Shown here piece by piece: positions 27,294 through 36,485 of a DNA stretch of 64,000 nt (positions are counted from its first letter, which is position 1; every line of letters begins with the position of its first letter). The DNA is from UBA2040 sp963977135 (GTDB taxonomy: Bacteria > Bacteroidota > Bacteroidia > Flavobacteriales_D > Crocinitomicaceae): the NCBI GenBank assembly GCA_963977135.1, contig CAXBNN010000002.1:372001-436000 (forward strand). The letters are read 5' to 3'. The notes beneath the pieces were generated by a model that did no database searches, was not told the DNA's origin, and was given only the letters and a program-made list of their open reading frames with translations. The translations under genes were made by a program, and so were the position numbers.

Positions 27294-29342
27294 ATGCAAC
27301 GATATCAAAGCTACGCTCTCGGTAAATGGATCGATGGTGAAGGAGTAGAAACGAACCTTTACAACGCAATAACAGGTGAACATTTTGGTGAAACATCCAG
27401 TATAGGTCTGGATTACAAAGCCATGATGGAATATGCCGTTAAAACTGGTGGACATACTTTGCGAAAAATGACTTTCCAAGAAAGAGGTAGAATGTTGAAA
27501 GCTCTGGCCCTTTTTCTGATGGAAAAGAAAAACTATTATTACGAAGTAAGTGCTTGGTCTGGAGCCACAAAAGTGGATTCATGGATAGATATAGAAGGTG
27601 GAATTGGGAATTTATTTGCAAATGCTTCTCTTCGCCGACAATTTCCAGATTTGCCATACAACGTGGATGGAATTGCTGCCCCAATGTCAAAAAATGGAAC
27701 TTTCATCGGTCATCATATCATGGTGCCAAAAGAAGGAGTTGCAATTCATATCAACGCTTTTAACTTCCCGATTTGGGGAATGCTAGAAAAAATTGCTGTC
27801 AATTTCATGGCTGGTGTTCCTGCAATCGTCAAGCCTTCGGAATTCACTTGCTACTTAACTGAAGTAATGGTTCGAGATATTATTGATTCTAAGATTCTAC
27901 CTGAAGGTTCCTTGCAATTGGTTTGCGGACTAGGTCGCGGAATTTTAGATTTTGTTGATTCACAAGATGTTGTAACATTTACTGGAAGCGCATCAACTGG
28001 CAGAAAACTTAAATCTTTGCCTCAGTTTGTTGAACGAAGTGTGCCTTTCAATTTAGAAGCTGACTCGTTGAATGCTTCTGTTTTAGGAAAACATGCAACT
28101 CCAGGGACGGTAGAATTTGATCTTTTCATCAAGGAAACAGTTAAAGAAATTACAATAAAAGCTGGTCAAAAATGTACAGCCGTGCGCAGAATAATAGCGC
28201 CAGAAGAATTCATAGATGAAGTTCAAAAAGGAATTGCAGCACGTTTGGCGACCACAAAAATTGGCGACCCGAGTCAAGAAGGAGTTCGAATGGGCGCTCT
28301 TGCAACTAGAACTCAAGTTGATCGAGTAACTGAATCTGTAAACCGATTGAAACAAAGCCAACAAATTGTTTTTGGCGATATGGAAAATTTTGATGTAGTT
28401 GGAGCCGACAAAAATGTTGGAGCTTTCTTCTCACCAATTCTTTTCAGAAATGACGACCCTTTCAATAAAACAGACTGTCACGACATAGAAGCATTTGGAC
28501 CAGTTTCAACAATAATGCCATACAAAACTATCGATGATGCAATTGCATTAGCCAAAATGGGTAAAGGTTCTTTGGTATCTTCTATTGTTACACCAAATGA
28601 CCAAGAAGCAACCGAATTTGTAGTTGGAGCAGCAAGTATGCACGGTCGTATTTTGGTATTGAACGAGGCTTGTGCTAAAGAAAGTACTGGTCATGGTTCT
28701 CCTATGCCTCTATTAACTCATGGTGGACCCGGAAGAGCTGGTGGCGGTGAAGAAATGGGTGGTAAACGAGGTGTTTTGCATTATCTGCAAAGAACCGCAA
28801 TACAAGGTCATCCGACAACGATAACACATATCACCCAACAATTCCAAGTTGGTGCGGAAATGCCAGAAGCAAATCCACATGTATTTAGAAAACATTTCGA
28901 AGAGTTGGTGATTGGTGAAACTGTTTTCACACATAAACATACTGTAACGGATGCCGACATTGTGAACTTTGCCAATGTATCTGGAGACAATTTCTATGCA
29001 CACATGGATGCAACGTCCTTGGAAGGAACCATTTTTGAAGGGCGAGTAGCACATGGTTATTTCATTCTTTCTAAGGCTGCTGGTCTTTTCGTAGATCCCA
29101 AAAAAGGGCCGGTTCTATTGAATTATGGATTAGATGAGGCTCGATTTGTTAAACCAGTATATCCAGGAGCAACAATAGGTGTTCGTTTTACTGTAAAAGA
29201 AAAAATCGATCAAGAAAAGAAAAGTGAAGATGATATTGCAAAAGGAATTGTAAAATTCTTAGTTGACGTTTATGATGAAACTGGCGAAACTGTAGCTTTA
29301 GCAACCATACTTACGATGGTGAAGAAATTGGATCAAAACTAA
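27294..29342 (+). CDS. paaZ: Bifunctional PaaZ: oxepin-CoA hydrolase / semialdehyde dehydrogenase
   Basis: Two-domain enzyme of aerobic phenylacetate degradation: the C-terminal MaoC-type hydratase opens the oxepin-CoA ring and the N-terminal aldehyde dehydrogenase oxidises the resulting semialdehyde. The ALDH part (about 1-520) has FTGSASTGRKLKS, the catalytic Glu in NLEADSLN and catalytic Cys294 in AGQKCTAVRR. The MaoC part (about 535-680) has DxVNFANVSGDNFYAHMD and GRVAHGYFI. At 682 residues it is full length. No other paa gene is in this window, so the remaining pathway must be elsewhere or the protein serves another CoA-linked route. Confidence 0.92.
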   Translation: MQRYQSYALGKWIDGEGVETNLYNAITGEHFGETSSIGLDYKAMMEYAVKTGGHTLRKMTFQERGRMLKALALFLMEKKNYYYEVSAWSGATKVDSWIDIEGGIGNLFANASLRRQFPDLPYNVDGIAAPMSKNGTFIGHHIMVPKEGVAIHINAFNFPIWGMLEKIAVNFMAGVPAIVKPSEFTCYLTEVMVRDIIDSKILPEGSLQLVCGLGRGILDFVDSQDVVTFTGSASTGRKLKSLPQFVERSVPFNLEADSLNASVLGKHATPGTVEFDLFIKETVKEITIKAGQKCTAVRRIIAPEEFIDEVQKGIAARLATTKIGDPSQEGVRMGALATRTQVDRVTESVNRLKQSQQIVFGDMENFDVVGADKNVGAFFSPILFRNDDPFNKTDCHDIEAFGPVSTIMPYKTIDDAIALAKMGKGSLVSSIVTPNDQEATEFVVGAASMHGRILVLNEACAKESTGHGSPMPLLTHGGPGRAGGGEEMGGKRGVLHYLQRTAIQGHPTTITHITQQFQVGAEMPEANPHVFRKHFEELVIGETVFTHKHTVTDADIVNFANVSGDNFYAHMDATSLEGTIFEGRVAHGYFILSKAAGLFVDPKKGPVLLNYGLDEARFVKPVYPGATIGVRFTVKEKIDQEKKSEDDIAKGIVKFLVDVYDETGETVALATILTMVKKLDQN

Positions 29343-29356
29343 TGTAAAGTCATTTC

Positions 29357-32191
29357 ATGATTCGACCACTTATTCTGTTCATATTCCTTGGTCTTTATTC
29401 CGCCAGCAATAGTTTTGCTCAGGAATATGATACCTTTTGGAATTATGATATTTCTGATGGATTATCTACTAATTCGAATTATGATTTAATGATTGACTCA
29501 AAAGGTAAAGTTTGGTTCGGATCAGACTTTGGAGTAACATACTATGATGGTAATACTTTTCAAAATTTCACAACCGACGATGGGTTAAATGACAATACTG
29601 TTCTGCGTTGTTTTGAAGACAATAAAGGAAGGATTTGGTTTCATCATAACAATAGACTACCAAGTTATCTTGAAAATGGTAAAATCCATAAAATCACTAT
29701 CAAAGGTGAAAATGTCGTGGTTACCTCTTCAAGTGAATTTACACAATTAAAAAATGGTAAAATTTATTTAGGCTGTACAAATGGGTTTCTAGAATTCGAT
29801 ACGAGTTTAAAAGTCAAATTTTTAAAAGAAAACGTCGGCTCCCCTTGTAGTGTCGTAACCTCAATTGATAATCAAATAATAAGTTTGAGTTATTTGAATG
29901 CAAATACTAAAACGAATACTATCAATATTAATAAGTTTTTACCCCCATTTACAAAAGGTTATTATAATCTAAATTCTTGTTTAAATCGATCCGTAGAATA
30001 CACAAAGAACAATTTCATAGAGAACTCAAAGAAACTAAACATCAATAATGAATTTGGTAACAGCAAATATGGAATACCTTACTACCTTTTAATACATAAT
30101 TCCAAAACATATTACTGCACTTCAAAAGGCATATATATATTTAAAAACGATGGGGGGAAAGTTACACTTGAAAAACACATTTTAAAGAATAAACAGGTAG
30201 TTTCTTTGAAATTTGATAGAGCAGGGAACATGTGGGCATCATCATTAGAAACAGGTATTTATTTTTTCCCATCAAATGAATTGAGAGAAATTTTTAAGGA
30301 AATTGATAAAAAAATCACTTCTCAGTCAGCATATAAAAATTCTGTTTTTTACGGTTTTGACAATGGAGAAATAATGACGTCGAATGGAGGTGAATTGACC
30401 GATTTTTACAGAACTAACGATAAAAACGCAACAATTCAAAACGTACAATACTTTCAGGACGGCACATTACTTTATGATACGCAATTTAAAATTGAGATTG
30501 TTACACCCGGTAAAAAAATTCAAACCTACCCTTTTACACACTCCACTTACAAAACAATATATTTTAACCAAAAGTACTATTTAACAAGTCATAGTGGTGT
30601 TGTAATACTTGACTCTAAGTTAAAAAAACTCGATTTTCATTACAGTCAATTATTCGGGAAAACAAGAAAAATAATTGAGTACAAAAACGAATTATATATA
30701 GCTACACAAACAGGCCTATTTAAACTCATTGAAGGTAAGCCGAAGAAAATTCTGACGAGCCAAACTGAAAACACTAGGGTAAATGATTTGGCCGTATATC
30801 AAGGAAAACTAATTATTTCTACAGGAAATAATGGCTTATTAATTTTCGATGGTAAAACCATTTCAAATTTGAATTCAAAATCCGGCTTGTTAAGTAATCA
30901 GGTAACCCTGTTGCGCAATTCAAAAAGAAACACTATTTGGTTGGCCACTAGCCTGGGTTTGCAGGAAATTTTAATCTCTGATAATGCTGTTTATGAGAAG
31001 AACCGAATAGATTTAAAGACAAATATTTTGACTTCTGAAGTTGTAGACATGGAGGATGTTGGCAAATACTTGCTCATAACCACAGAAAACGGTCTATATT
31101 CATCAAATAATGAAAAATCAAATAAACTAAATAAACTAGAATTATTTATTGAAGATTTTAAAGTTAATTCCGTAAACTTCAATTCGAAGAGCAATATAAT
31201 AGAATATGGTGACAATATAAAAATCGTCACCTCAGCTCCTAATTTCACCAAACACTCTACAGAATTTTTTTATAGATTGAACGGTTCGGATTGGGTGAAA
31301 AACAACTCTGAAACATTCACGTTTTTGCAGTTGAGTCCAGGTGATTATAAGTTAGAAATATTTGTAAAATCAATTTTCTTTAAAGATTCTGATATTAAAA
31401 CCATCGAGTTTTCCGTAAATGAAAAATGGTATCAAAATATATACTTGATTATTATTGGTTTTCTTTTAGTAACCATTGCCATTATCTTAATCATTCGCAA
31501 TCGCAGCTTAAAACGGTCTGAAAGAAAAAGAAACGAATTGAAAACAGAATTGCTTTCACTCCAGTCGCAAATGAATCCTCATTTCACTTTTAATAGCTTA
31601 AATTCAATTCAAAGTTACATGAGCACGCATGACATGCGAGAGGCACAAATATACTTGGCAGATTTTGCCAATTTGATGAGAAATATATTGGATCAAGCAA
31701 AATTGGACTTGATTTCCGTAGAAACAGAAATTAAATTTTTGAAGGCCTATTTAGATTTAGAAAAAAGACGTTTGGAAAGTCAGTTTGACTACTCAATTCA
31801 TATTGACCCGTCCATTGAGCCTTCTGAAATAGCTCTACCGTCTTTATTACTTCAACCCTTCGTTGAGAATGCAATTTGGCATGGAGTCGCTGGTTTGGAT
31901 TATAAAGGCAATATTTCTGTCCGATTCAAAGTGGTTCAATCTCAATTAATTTGTGAAATTGAAGACAATGGGTTAGGTCTTGAAGTAGAAATTAAAAGAA
32001 AAAAATCACGTCCTTATCACAAATCCCAAGGAACACAAAATTGCAAAGAACGAATTAATCTATTTCAAGAAATCTATCACAAGAAAATTGAATTAAATAT
32101 TGAATCAAAAGATACGTTAAACCATGGAACAATTGTGACTGTGAAATTTCCTATTATAAAACAAAATGAAACAAGAAATGAATCCTACTGA
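29357..32191 (+). CDS. Propeller-type sensor histidine kinase (LytS/YehU-like output)
   Basis: 944-residue membrane sensor. A signal peptide (about 1-21) leads a periplasmic two-component regulator propeller (about 25-620, with Reg_prop-like strands such as GLSTNSNYDLMIDSKGKVWF and GLNDNTVLRCFEDNKGRIWF). A Y_Y_Y-like domain (about 610-690), one membrane helix (about 695-715) and a His_kinase domain with His742 in QMNPHFTFNSLNS follow. The ATPase part has the N motif FVENAIWHG and G motif DNGLGL. This architecture pairs with LytTR regulators; the next gene is one, overlapping by 26 bp. It starts 14 bp after paaZ. The ligand is unknown. Confidence 0.92.
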   Translation: MIRPLILFIFLGLYSASNSFAQEYDTFWNYDISDGLSTNSNYDLMIDSKGKVWFGSDFGVTYYDGNTFQNFTTDDGLNDNTVLRCFEDNKGRIWFHHNNRLPSYLENGKIHKITIKGENVVVTSSSEFTQLKNGKIYLGCTNGFLEFDTSLKVKFLKENVGSPCSVVTSIDNQIISLSYLNANTKTNTININKFLPPFTKGYYNLNSCLNRSVEYTKNNFIENSKKLNINNEFGNSKYGIPYYLLIHNSKTYYCTSKGIYIFKNDGGKVTLEKHILKNKQVVSLKFDRAGNMWASSLETGIYFFPSNELREIFKEIDKKITSQSAYKNSVFYGFDNGEIMTSNGGELTDFYRTNDKNATIQNVQYFQDGTLLYDTQFKIEIVTPGKKIQTYPFTHSTYKTIYFNQKYYLTSHSGVVILDSKLKKLDFHYSQLFGKTRKIIEYKNELYIATQTGLFKLIEGKPKKILTSQTENTRVNDLAVYQGKLIISTGNNGLLIFDGKTISNLNSKSGLLSNQVTLLRNSKRNTIWLATSLGLQEILISDNAVYEKNRIDLKTNILTSEVVDMEDVGKYLLITTENGLYSSNNEKSNKLNKLELFIEDFKVNSVNFNSKSNIIEYGDNIKIVTSAPNFTKHSTEFFYRLNGSDWVKNNSETFTFLQLSPGDYKLEIFVKSIFFKDSDIKTIEFSVNEKWYQNIYLIIIGFLLVTIAIILIIRNRSLKRSERKRNELKTELLSLQSQMNPHFTFNSLNSIQSYMSTHDMREAQIYLADFANLMRNILDQAKLDLISVETEIKFLKAYLDLEKRRLESQFDYSIHIDPSIEPSEIALPSLLLQPFVENAIWHGVAGLDYKGNISVRFKVVQSQLICEIEDNGLGLEVEIKRKKSRPYHKSQGTQNCKERINLFQEIYHKKIELNIESKDTLNHGTIVTVKFPIIKQNETRNESY

Positions 32192-32936
32192 GTATTTGAC
32201 AGCGATTATTCTCGATGACGAAAAGTCAGCTTGCCAATTGTTAAACTCAATGGTAGATCAATATTGTCCTAATATTGAGGTTCTGCTCGTCACGCAAGAT
32301 CCAATGGAGGCTTTAGAAAAAATCGAGAATTTAGATCCGGATATCCTTTTTATCGATATTAATATGCCTAAGATGTCTGGATTTGAATTCATTGATACAA
32401 TGAAAGGTTTTAACGGGAAAATAATATTTACAACTGCATACGATAATTACGCTATCCAAGCTTTTAAATACGCAGCTTTTGATTATTTACTGAAACCTAT
32501 CCACGTAGAGCGACTTGAAAACACGGTTCAAAGATTGTCAAAACAAACTACTCAAAAAGATGACTCTAGTAGTATAAATCAACTTTTGGCCGCATTGAAC
32601 CAGGAAAAAACAAAATCATCTGAGGTACTTGCCGTGCACAATAATGGTGATCTTCAATTTTTAAATAAAAATGATATTCACTACTTTGAAGCATCTAGCA
32701 ACTATACTTTGATTTGCTGTGAAAAAGAAAAACATGTGAGTTCTAAAACATTAAAAGAATTTGAAAATTTGTTGGACGAAAGTGCTTTTATCCGAGTTCA
32801 TAAATCATTTATTGTAAATGTTAAATTCATTGAACGATATTCGCCAAAAGATAGTGGCTACCTCATTTTAAAGTCAGGAATTAAAATCCCCTTCTCCAGA
32901 AGAAAGCGCCATTTACTAAATCAATTCTCCATTTAA
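32166..32936 (+). CDS. LytTR family response regulator
   Basis: 256-residue DNA-binding regulator: receiver domain (about 10-130) with phospho-acceptor Asp64 in LFIDINMPKM and the switch Lys in LLKPIHVERL, then a LytTR DNA-binding domain (about 155-256) with the typical RVHKSFIVNVKFIERYSP stretch. It is the cognate partner of the upstream propeller kinase. The start may be the ATG at 32166 (26-bp overlap with the kinase gene) or the second ATG at 32178. A +strand terminator lies about 200 bp downstream. Confidence 0.93.
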   Translation: MKQEMNPTEYLTAIILDDEKSACQLLNSMVDQYCPNIEVLLVTQDPMEALEKIENLDPDILFIDINMPKMSGFEFIDTMKGFNGKIIFTTAYDNYAIQAFKYAAFDYLLKPIHVERLENTVQRLSKQTTQKDDSSSINQLLAALNQEKTKSSEVLAVHNNGDLQFLNKNDIHYFEASSNYTLICCEKEKHVSSKTLKEFENLLDESAFIRVHKSFIVNVKFIERYSPKDSGYLILKSGIKIPFSRRKRHLLNQFSI

Positions 32937-32966
32937 TAAGTTTATTGACCGTTTACTAATTTTAAT

Positions 32967-33007
32967 AGCACTTTTATAGTAAAGTAAAAAACGGGCGTAA
33001 AAGTGCT
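32967..33007. repeat. Inverted repeat downstream of the LytTR regulator
   Basis: AGCACTTTTA at 32967-32976 and its exact complement at 32998-33007 are separated by 21 bp. The 251-bp gap between the regulator and the MBOAT gene otherwise holds the terminator at 33131. The repeat could fold in RNA or bind a protein; an ACCGTTTAC string at 32948-32956 vaguely resembles a LytTR half-site but is single. Confidence 0.45.
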
Positions 33008-33130
33008 TAAATTTACTCGTAGAACTAAGGGGATTTAAATTAACCTGTTTAAATTTTCGCTCTTTTCACTGAAAGTATTGTTGTAAGAGGCAATAGAAAA
33101 GATAAGTCAATAACTTAAACCGCTGTTCTA

Positions 33131-33166
33131 AAAACCGTCTAGGCTAAGCCAAGACGGTTTTTTTTT
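33131..33166 (+). terminator. Intrinsic terminator after the kinase/regulator operon
   Basis: Stem AAAACCGTCT (33131-33140) pairs with 33152-33161, the 11-nt loop contains a nested GGC/GCC pair, and the stem is followed by a run of T. Its orientation suits the plus-strand paaZ-kinase-regulator unit. Confidence 0.88.
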
Positions 33167-33187
33167 GACATTAACTCAAGAGACAAA

Positions 33188-35158
33188 TTAAAATTGAAAA
33201 TAAACGAAGGGTTTGCTCACATCGGATATTGCTTGGTACATTGCAACCAATATTATTGAGACTGAAAGTACTTTCATGGGTAATGAAAAACGCTCAAAAC
33301 GATATTCCCAAGCTAACTTTATTTTTGCTGGTAACCAATGGATTATATAGCCAATAATCATCACAATGAAAACAGAATTGTATGTTGATAGCACTTTGAC
33401 AAAAACCGACCAAGAAAAATCAAAATGATTGGCGATCTGATTTAACATGACCAGCGGTTGTCCATCATCTTCCAGTCTAAACCAAATTCTGGTAAAGGTT
33501 ATAAAATTGAACGTGATGAATATTTTCCAGAAGTGAACAAATGGGCCTTTTTTGTCTTCATATGGACTTACCTTCTTCCAATAATTGTAAATAATTAATG
33601 CCAAACCGTTCATGGCTCCCCAAATCACAAAGTTTTCACTAGCACCATGCCACAAGCCGCCAACGACCATCGTAATCAACAAGTTTAAATCTCGATGAAT
33701 CAACTTTTTAAAGTTTTTGACAAACAAAACTCCATAAATATATAAAATCATTAACCCGAGATAAACGAAAATCAATTCGTACCAATGCGTAATAAATATC
33801 AAGAAAATAAATACAACCGTCGATGCTATATACGTTCCTATCCCGCCCGTCCGATTTCCCCCTAAAGGAATGTATAGATAATCTCTCAACCACGAGCCTA
33901 ATGATTTATGCCATCTTCGCCAAAAATCCGCAACACTTATTGCTTTGTATGGCGAATTGAAATTCTCTAAGAGTTTGAAGCCCATCAATCGGGAGATTCC
34001 GATAGCAATATCGGTGTACCCTGAGAAATCTCCATAAATCTGGAGAGAATAGCCCCACATGGCTAGAATACTCACGAATCCAGGAAAAGTCTCCGGTGCG
34101 TCTGCAACTAAGTCGATGAAATGAATGGCGATGTAATCGGCTAAGACAACTTTCTTAAGTAAACCTTTTACAATTTGAACGATTGCCCAAGAAAAATCTT
34201 TGTTGTCGAGCTGAAATGGTTTGTGAATTTGAGGGATAAAATCTCTTGCTCGAACGATAGGTCCAGCAACAAGTTGTGGGAAAAAGGTGACGAAAAATGT
34301 ATAGTCAAAAAAGCTTTTTACTGGCTCAATTTCTTTTCGATAAATATCTACTACGTATGAAATACTTTGGAAGGTGAAGAATGAAACACCCACTGGAAGC
34401 ATGATTCGCTCAGAAAATGAACCTTCACCCCAAAAACCATTAGCCCAATGCGCAAAATGATTGATGACTTCTATATCCGTGTGGAAAAGCTCATTGTATG
34501 CATCCGTAAAGAAATAAGCATATTTAAAATAACCTAGAATTAGAATGTTGAAAATAGCTGAAAAACCAATAATCCATTTCTTCCGGAGATTTGTTTCTGA
34601 AGAAAAAATCCACCTCCCCATGAAGAAGTTTACCATCAAACTCAAGCCCAACAATAGAACAAATAACTCAGAAGATTTGTAATAAAAGAACAGACTTATT
34701 CCCGTCAAGAAAAAACTTCTTACCCAGAATTTGTCCTTGAATCTCGACAGCAAGAAAACAGCTCCAAGAAACAAAATCCAACAATCGTAAGCTGAAAGTT
34801 TTAAGATGAAATGCTGACAATAGATTTTATATCCGTAATAAGCAATTGCCGCTCCATTCACTATGGAAAAAACAAGCCATTTCTGCCATGTTTGAGGAAA
34901 ACTCTCTTTAAAAATAAAGTAATTGAGTCCAACAAGGGACAATAACAAGGCTGTATCGAAGTATTGGAAGCACGTTAACCCAAGAATTACGACTGCGAAG
35001 AATGATACAAGTTTCGTTTTTCTGGAAAGCTCTAAAAGGGTGAAAACAGCAAATACAGCTAAAAAGAATATCCAAAAATTTAGCTGCGTGAAACTAAGTG
35101 GATTCGCCGTGTCGAAATCAAAAGAAAAAACAGATACTAATCGATCAATGCTCCCCAC
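33188..35158 (-). CDS. MBOAT family O-acyltransferase (AlgI-like)
   Basis: Multi-pass inner-membrane acyltransferase, 656 residues, in the AlgI/DltB/PatA group that passes acyl (usually acetyl) groups across the membrane to modify exopolysaccharide or cell-wall polymers. Motifs are DFWRRWHKSLGSWLRDYLYIPLGGNR-type (His in RRWHKS) and the catalytic His504 in GGLWHGAS. An extra hydrophobic N-terminal region (about 1-200) makes it longer than AlgI. GTG at 35158 is the likely start, overlapping the upstream SGNH gene by 14 bp. It is the third gene of an SGNH-SGNH-MBOAT operon. Confidence 0.9.
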   Translation of the reverse strand: MGSIDRLVSVFSFDFDTANPLSFTQLNFWIFFLAVFAVFTLLELSRKTKLVSFFAVVILGLTCFQYFDTALLLSLVGLNYFIFKESFPQTWQKWLVFSIVNGAAIAYYGYKIYCQHFILKLSAYDCWILFLGAVFLLSRFKDKFWVRSFFLTGISLFFYYKSSELFVLLLGLSLMVNFFMGRWIFSSETNLRKKWIIGFSAIFNILILGYFKYAYFFTDAYNELFHTDIEVINHFAHWANGFWGEGSFSERIMLPVGVSFFTFQSISYVVDIYRKEIEPVKSFFDYTFFVTFFPQLVAGPIVRARDFIPQIHKPFQLDNKDFSWAIVQIVKGLLKKVVLADYIAIHFIDLVADAPETFPGFVSILAMWGYSLQIYGDFSGYTDIAIGISRLMGFKLLENFNSPYKAISVADFWRRWHKSLGSWLRDYLYIPLGGNRTGGIGTYIASTVVFIFLIFITHWYELIFVYLGLMILYIYGVLFVKNFKKLIHRDLNLLITMVVGGLWHGASENFVIWGAMNGLALIIYNYWKKVSPYEDKKGPFVHFWKIFITFNFITFTRIWFRLEDDGQPLVMLNQIANHFDFSWSVFVKVLSTYNSVFIVMIIGYIIHWLPAKIKLAWEYRFERFSLPMKVLSVSIILVAMYQAISDVSKPFVYFQF

Positions 35159-36485
35159 CTATTTCATTTTTAGAACTTTCTAATCTTCGTTTATCAAACT
35201 GAATCATAAATTTTTGAAAGGCATCGAAATACAAATCACCTTTCAAATGATAGCCTTCAACACTGAAATGAACCAAGTCTGAACGCATCAATTTATTTCT
35301 ATACCATGTTTTTGAAGAACCCAATTCACCCATTATTCCATAAAAATCCCAAACAGGAACTTGGTATTGTGCTGCCAATTCTCGAATCACAGTTCTTTCA
35401 CGATCGATGTTTCTATTCAATTGAGTTTTATGATAATATGAATCGTTCGGAACAGTCAATAAAATTGCACATTTCGGATTTGCCCTAAGTACGATCTGAA
35501 TCATTTTTTCCAAATTACTCTTATACACTTGCGGGTCAAAATTATCATAGGGTACATTTCCATCATTCGTGCCTACTGAAAAAGCAAACAAGTCTGGCGG
35601 TAAAGTCTTCAATTGATCCTCAAAACTTTTGCAGTCTAAGTAGGTGTACAAACCGGCACCGTTTATTCCAACGCTCGTATAAGATATTCCTGGCGACTCA
35701 TTTAGAAGCTGAAAGCCGTATAATTCAAATGGAGTTTTTTCTACTGTACATCGCTCAACTTGTAAATCAAAGGTCAACAGAGGCTCGCTAAAAACTACTT
35801 CTGTATAACCAACAACCGTATCTGTAGATTGTGTCCACCACAATTTTTCGTTATCTCCCCAACTGAAATCAAAAGGCAAATTGCCTTTGTTGTGAAATAT
35901 TCTGATTTTATTAAAATTGGATCTTACTTCCGTTTTGTCATATCTGAATGTCAAATTCATGATAGAATCTGTGCTGCTCACCATAGCGCCTAAAACCCCA
36001 TAATCCTGGTCTTTTTGCGAGGAAACTACACTTCTAAATCGCTCCCAGTTGTTCGCAGATTTAAACTCATAATTCCAAGGATTGTTCGTTCTTGCAAGAT
36101 CAAAAGGAAACACCCAAGCTCTTTCTCCTGGTAGCTTTTTCCACGTCGTTTGCATTTTCTGGCGAACATCGTGAGTATAAATATCTGCTTGCAAGTGTGA
36201 GCCACCGATATGGTAAAAATTCAATTTTTCACTCCTCTGCTCAATCATGCATTGCATTTTGTCGTAGAGATAATCCCAATTCGGACTATTCTCAGAGTAA
36301 AACTGGAAATAATTCAAATCGAAATTTACTGTTGGATATTTTGCAACGAAAACAGAATCAAAAGCCACAGCCTGTGCCGGACGATATGCAGTCAAAGAAT
36401 CTTGCACAAGATTAACTTGAGCATGCGCTTCTGTGCGATAAACCAGCAATAATAGAAGAACAATAAAGCTAAAATTCATTTTCAT
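35145..36485 (-). CDS. SGNH/GDSL-like periplasmic protein (second of pair)
   Basis: 446 residues with an N-terminal signal peptide or anchor (about 1-22, FIVLLLLLVYRTEAHAQ). An SGNH hydrolase fold is indicated by block I IGGSHLQAD (GGSH in place of GDS, Ser retained), FSVGTNDGN (block III) and SDLVHFSVEGYHLKG (block V, Asp and His). In AlgJ/AlgX- and PatB-like systems such proteins are the terminal O-acetyl transferases working with an MBOAT partner. It overlaps its neighbours by 4 bp (upstream) and 14 bp (downstream), strongly indicating one operon and a shared role. Confidence 0.82.
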   Translation of the reverse strand: MKMNFSFIVLLLLLVYRTEAHAQVNLVQDSLTAYRPAQAVAFDSVFVAKYPTVNFDLNYFQFYSENSPNWDYLYDKMQCMIEQRSEKLNFYHIGGSHLQADIYTHDVRQKMQTTWKKLPGERAWVFPFDLARTNNPWNYEFKSANNWERFRSVVSSQKDQDYGVLGAMVSSTDSIMNLTFRYDKTEVRSNFNKIRIFHNKGNLPFDFSWGDNEKLWWTQSTDTVVGYTEVVFSEPLLTFDLQVERCTVEKTPFELYGFQLLNESPGISYTSVGINGAGLYTYLDCKSFEDQLKTLPPDLFAFSVGTNDGNVPYDNFDPQVYKSNLEKMIQIVLRANPKCAILLTVPNDSYYHKTQLNRNIDRERTVIRELAAQYQVPVWDFYGIMGELGSSKTWYRNKLMRSDLVHFSVEGYHLKGDLYFDAFQKFMIQFDKRRLESSKNEIGGEH

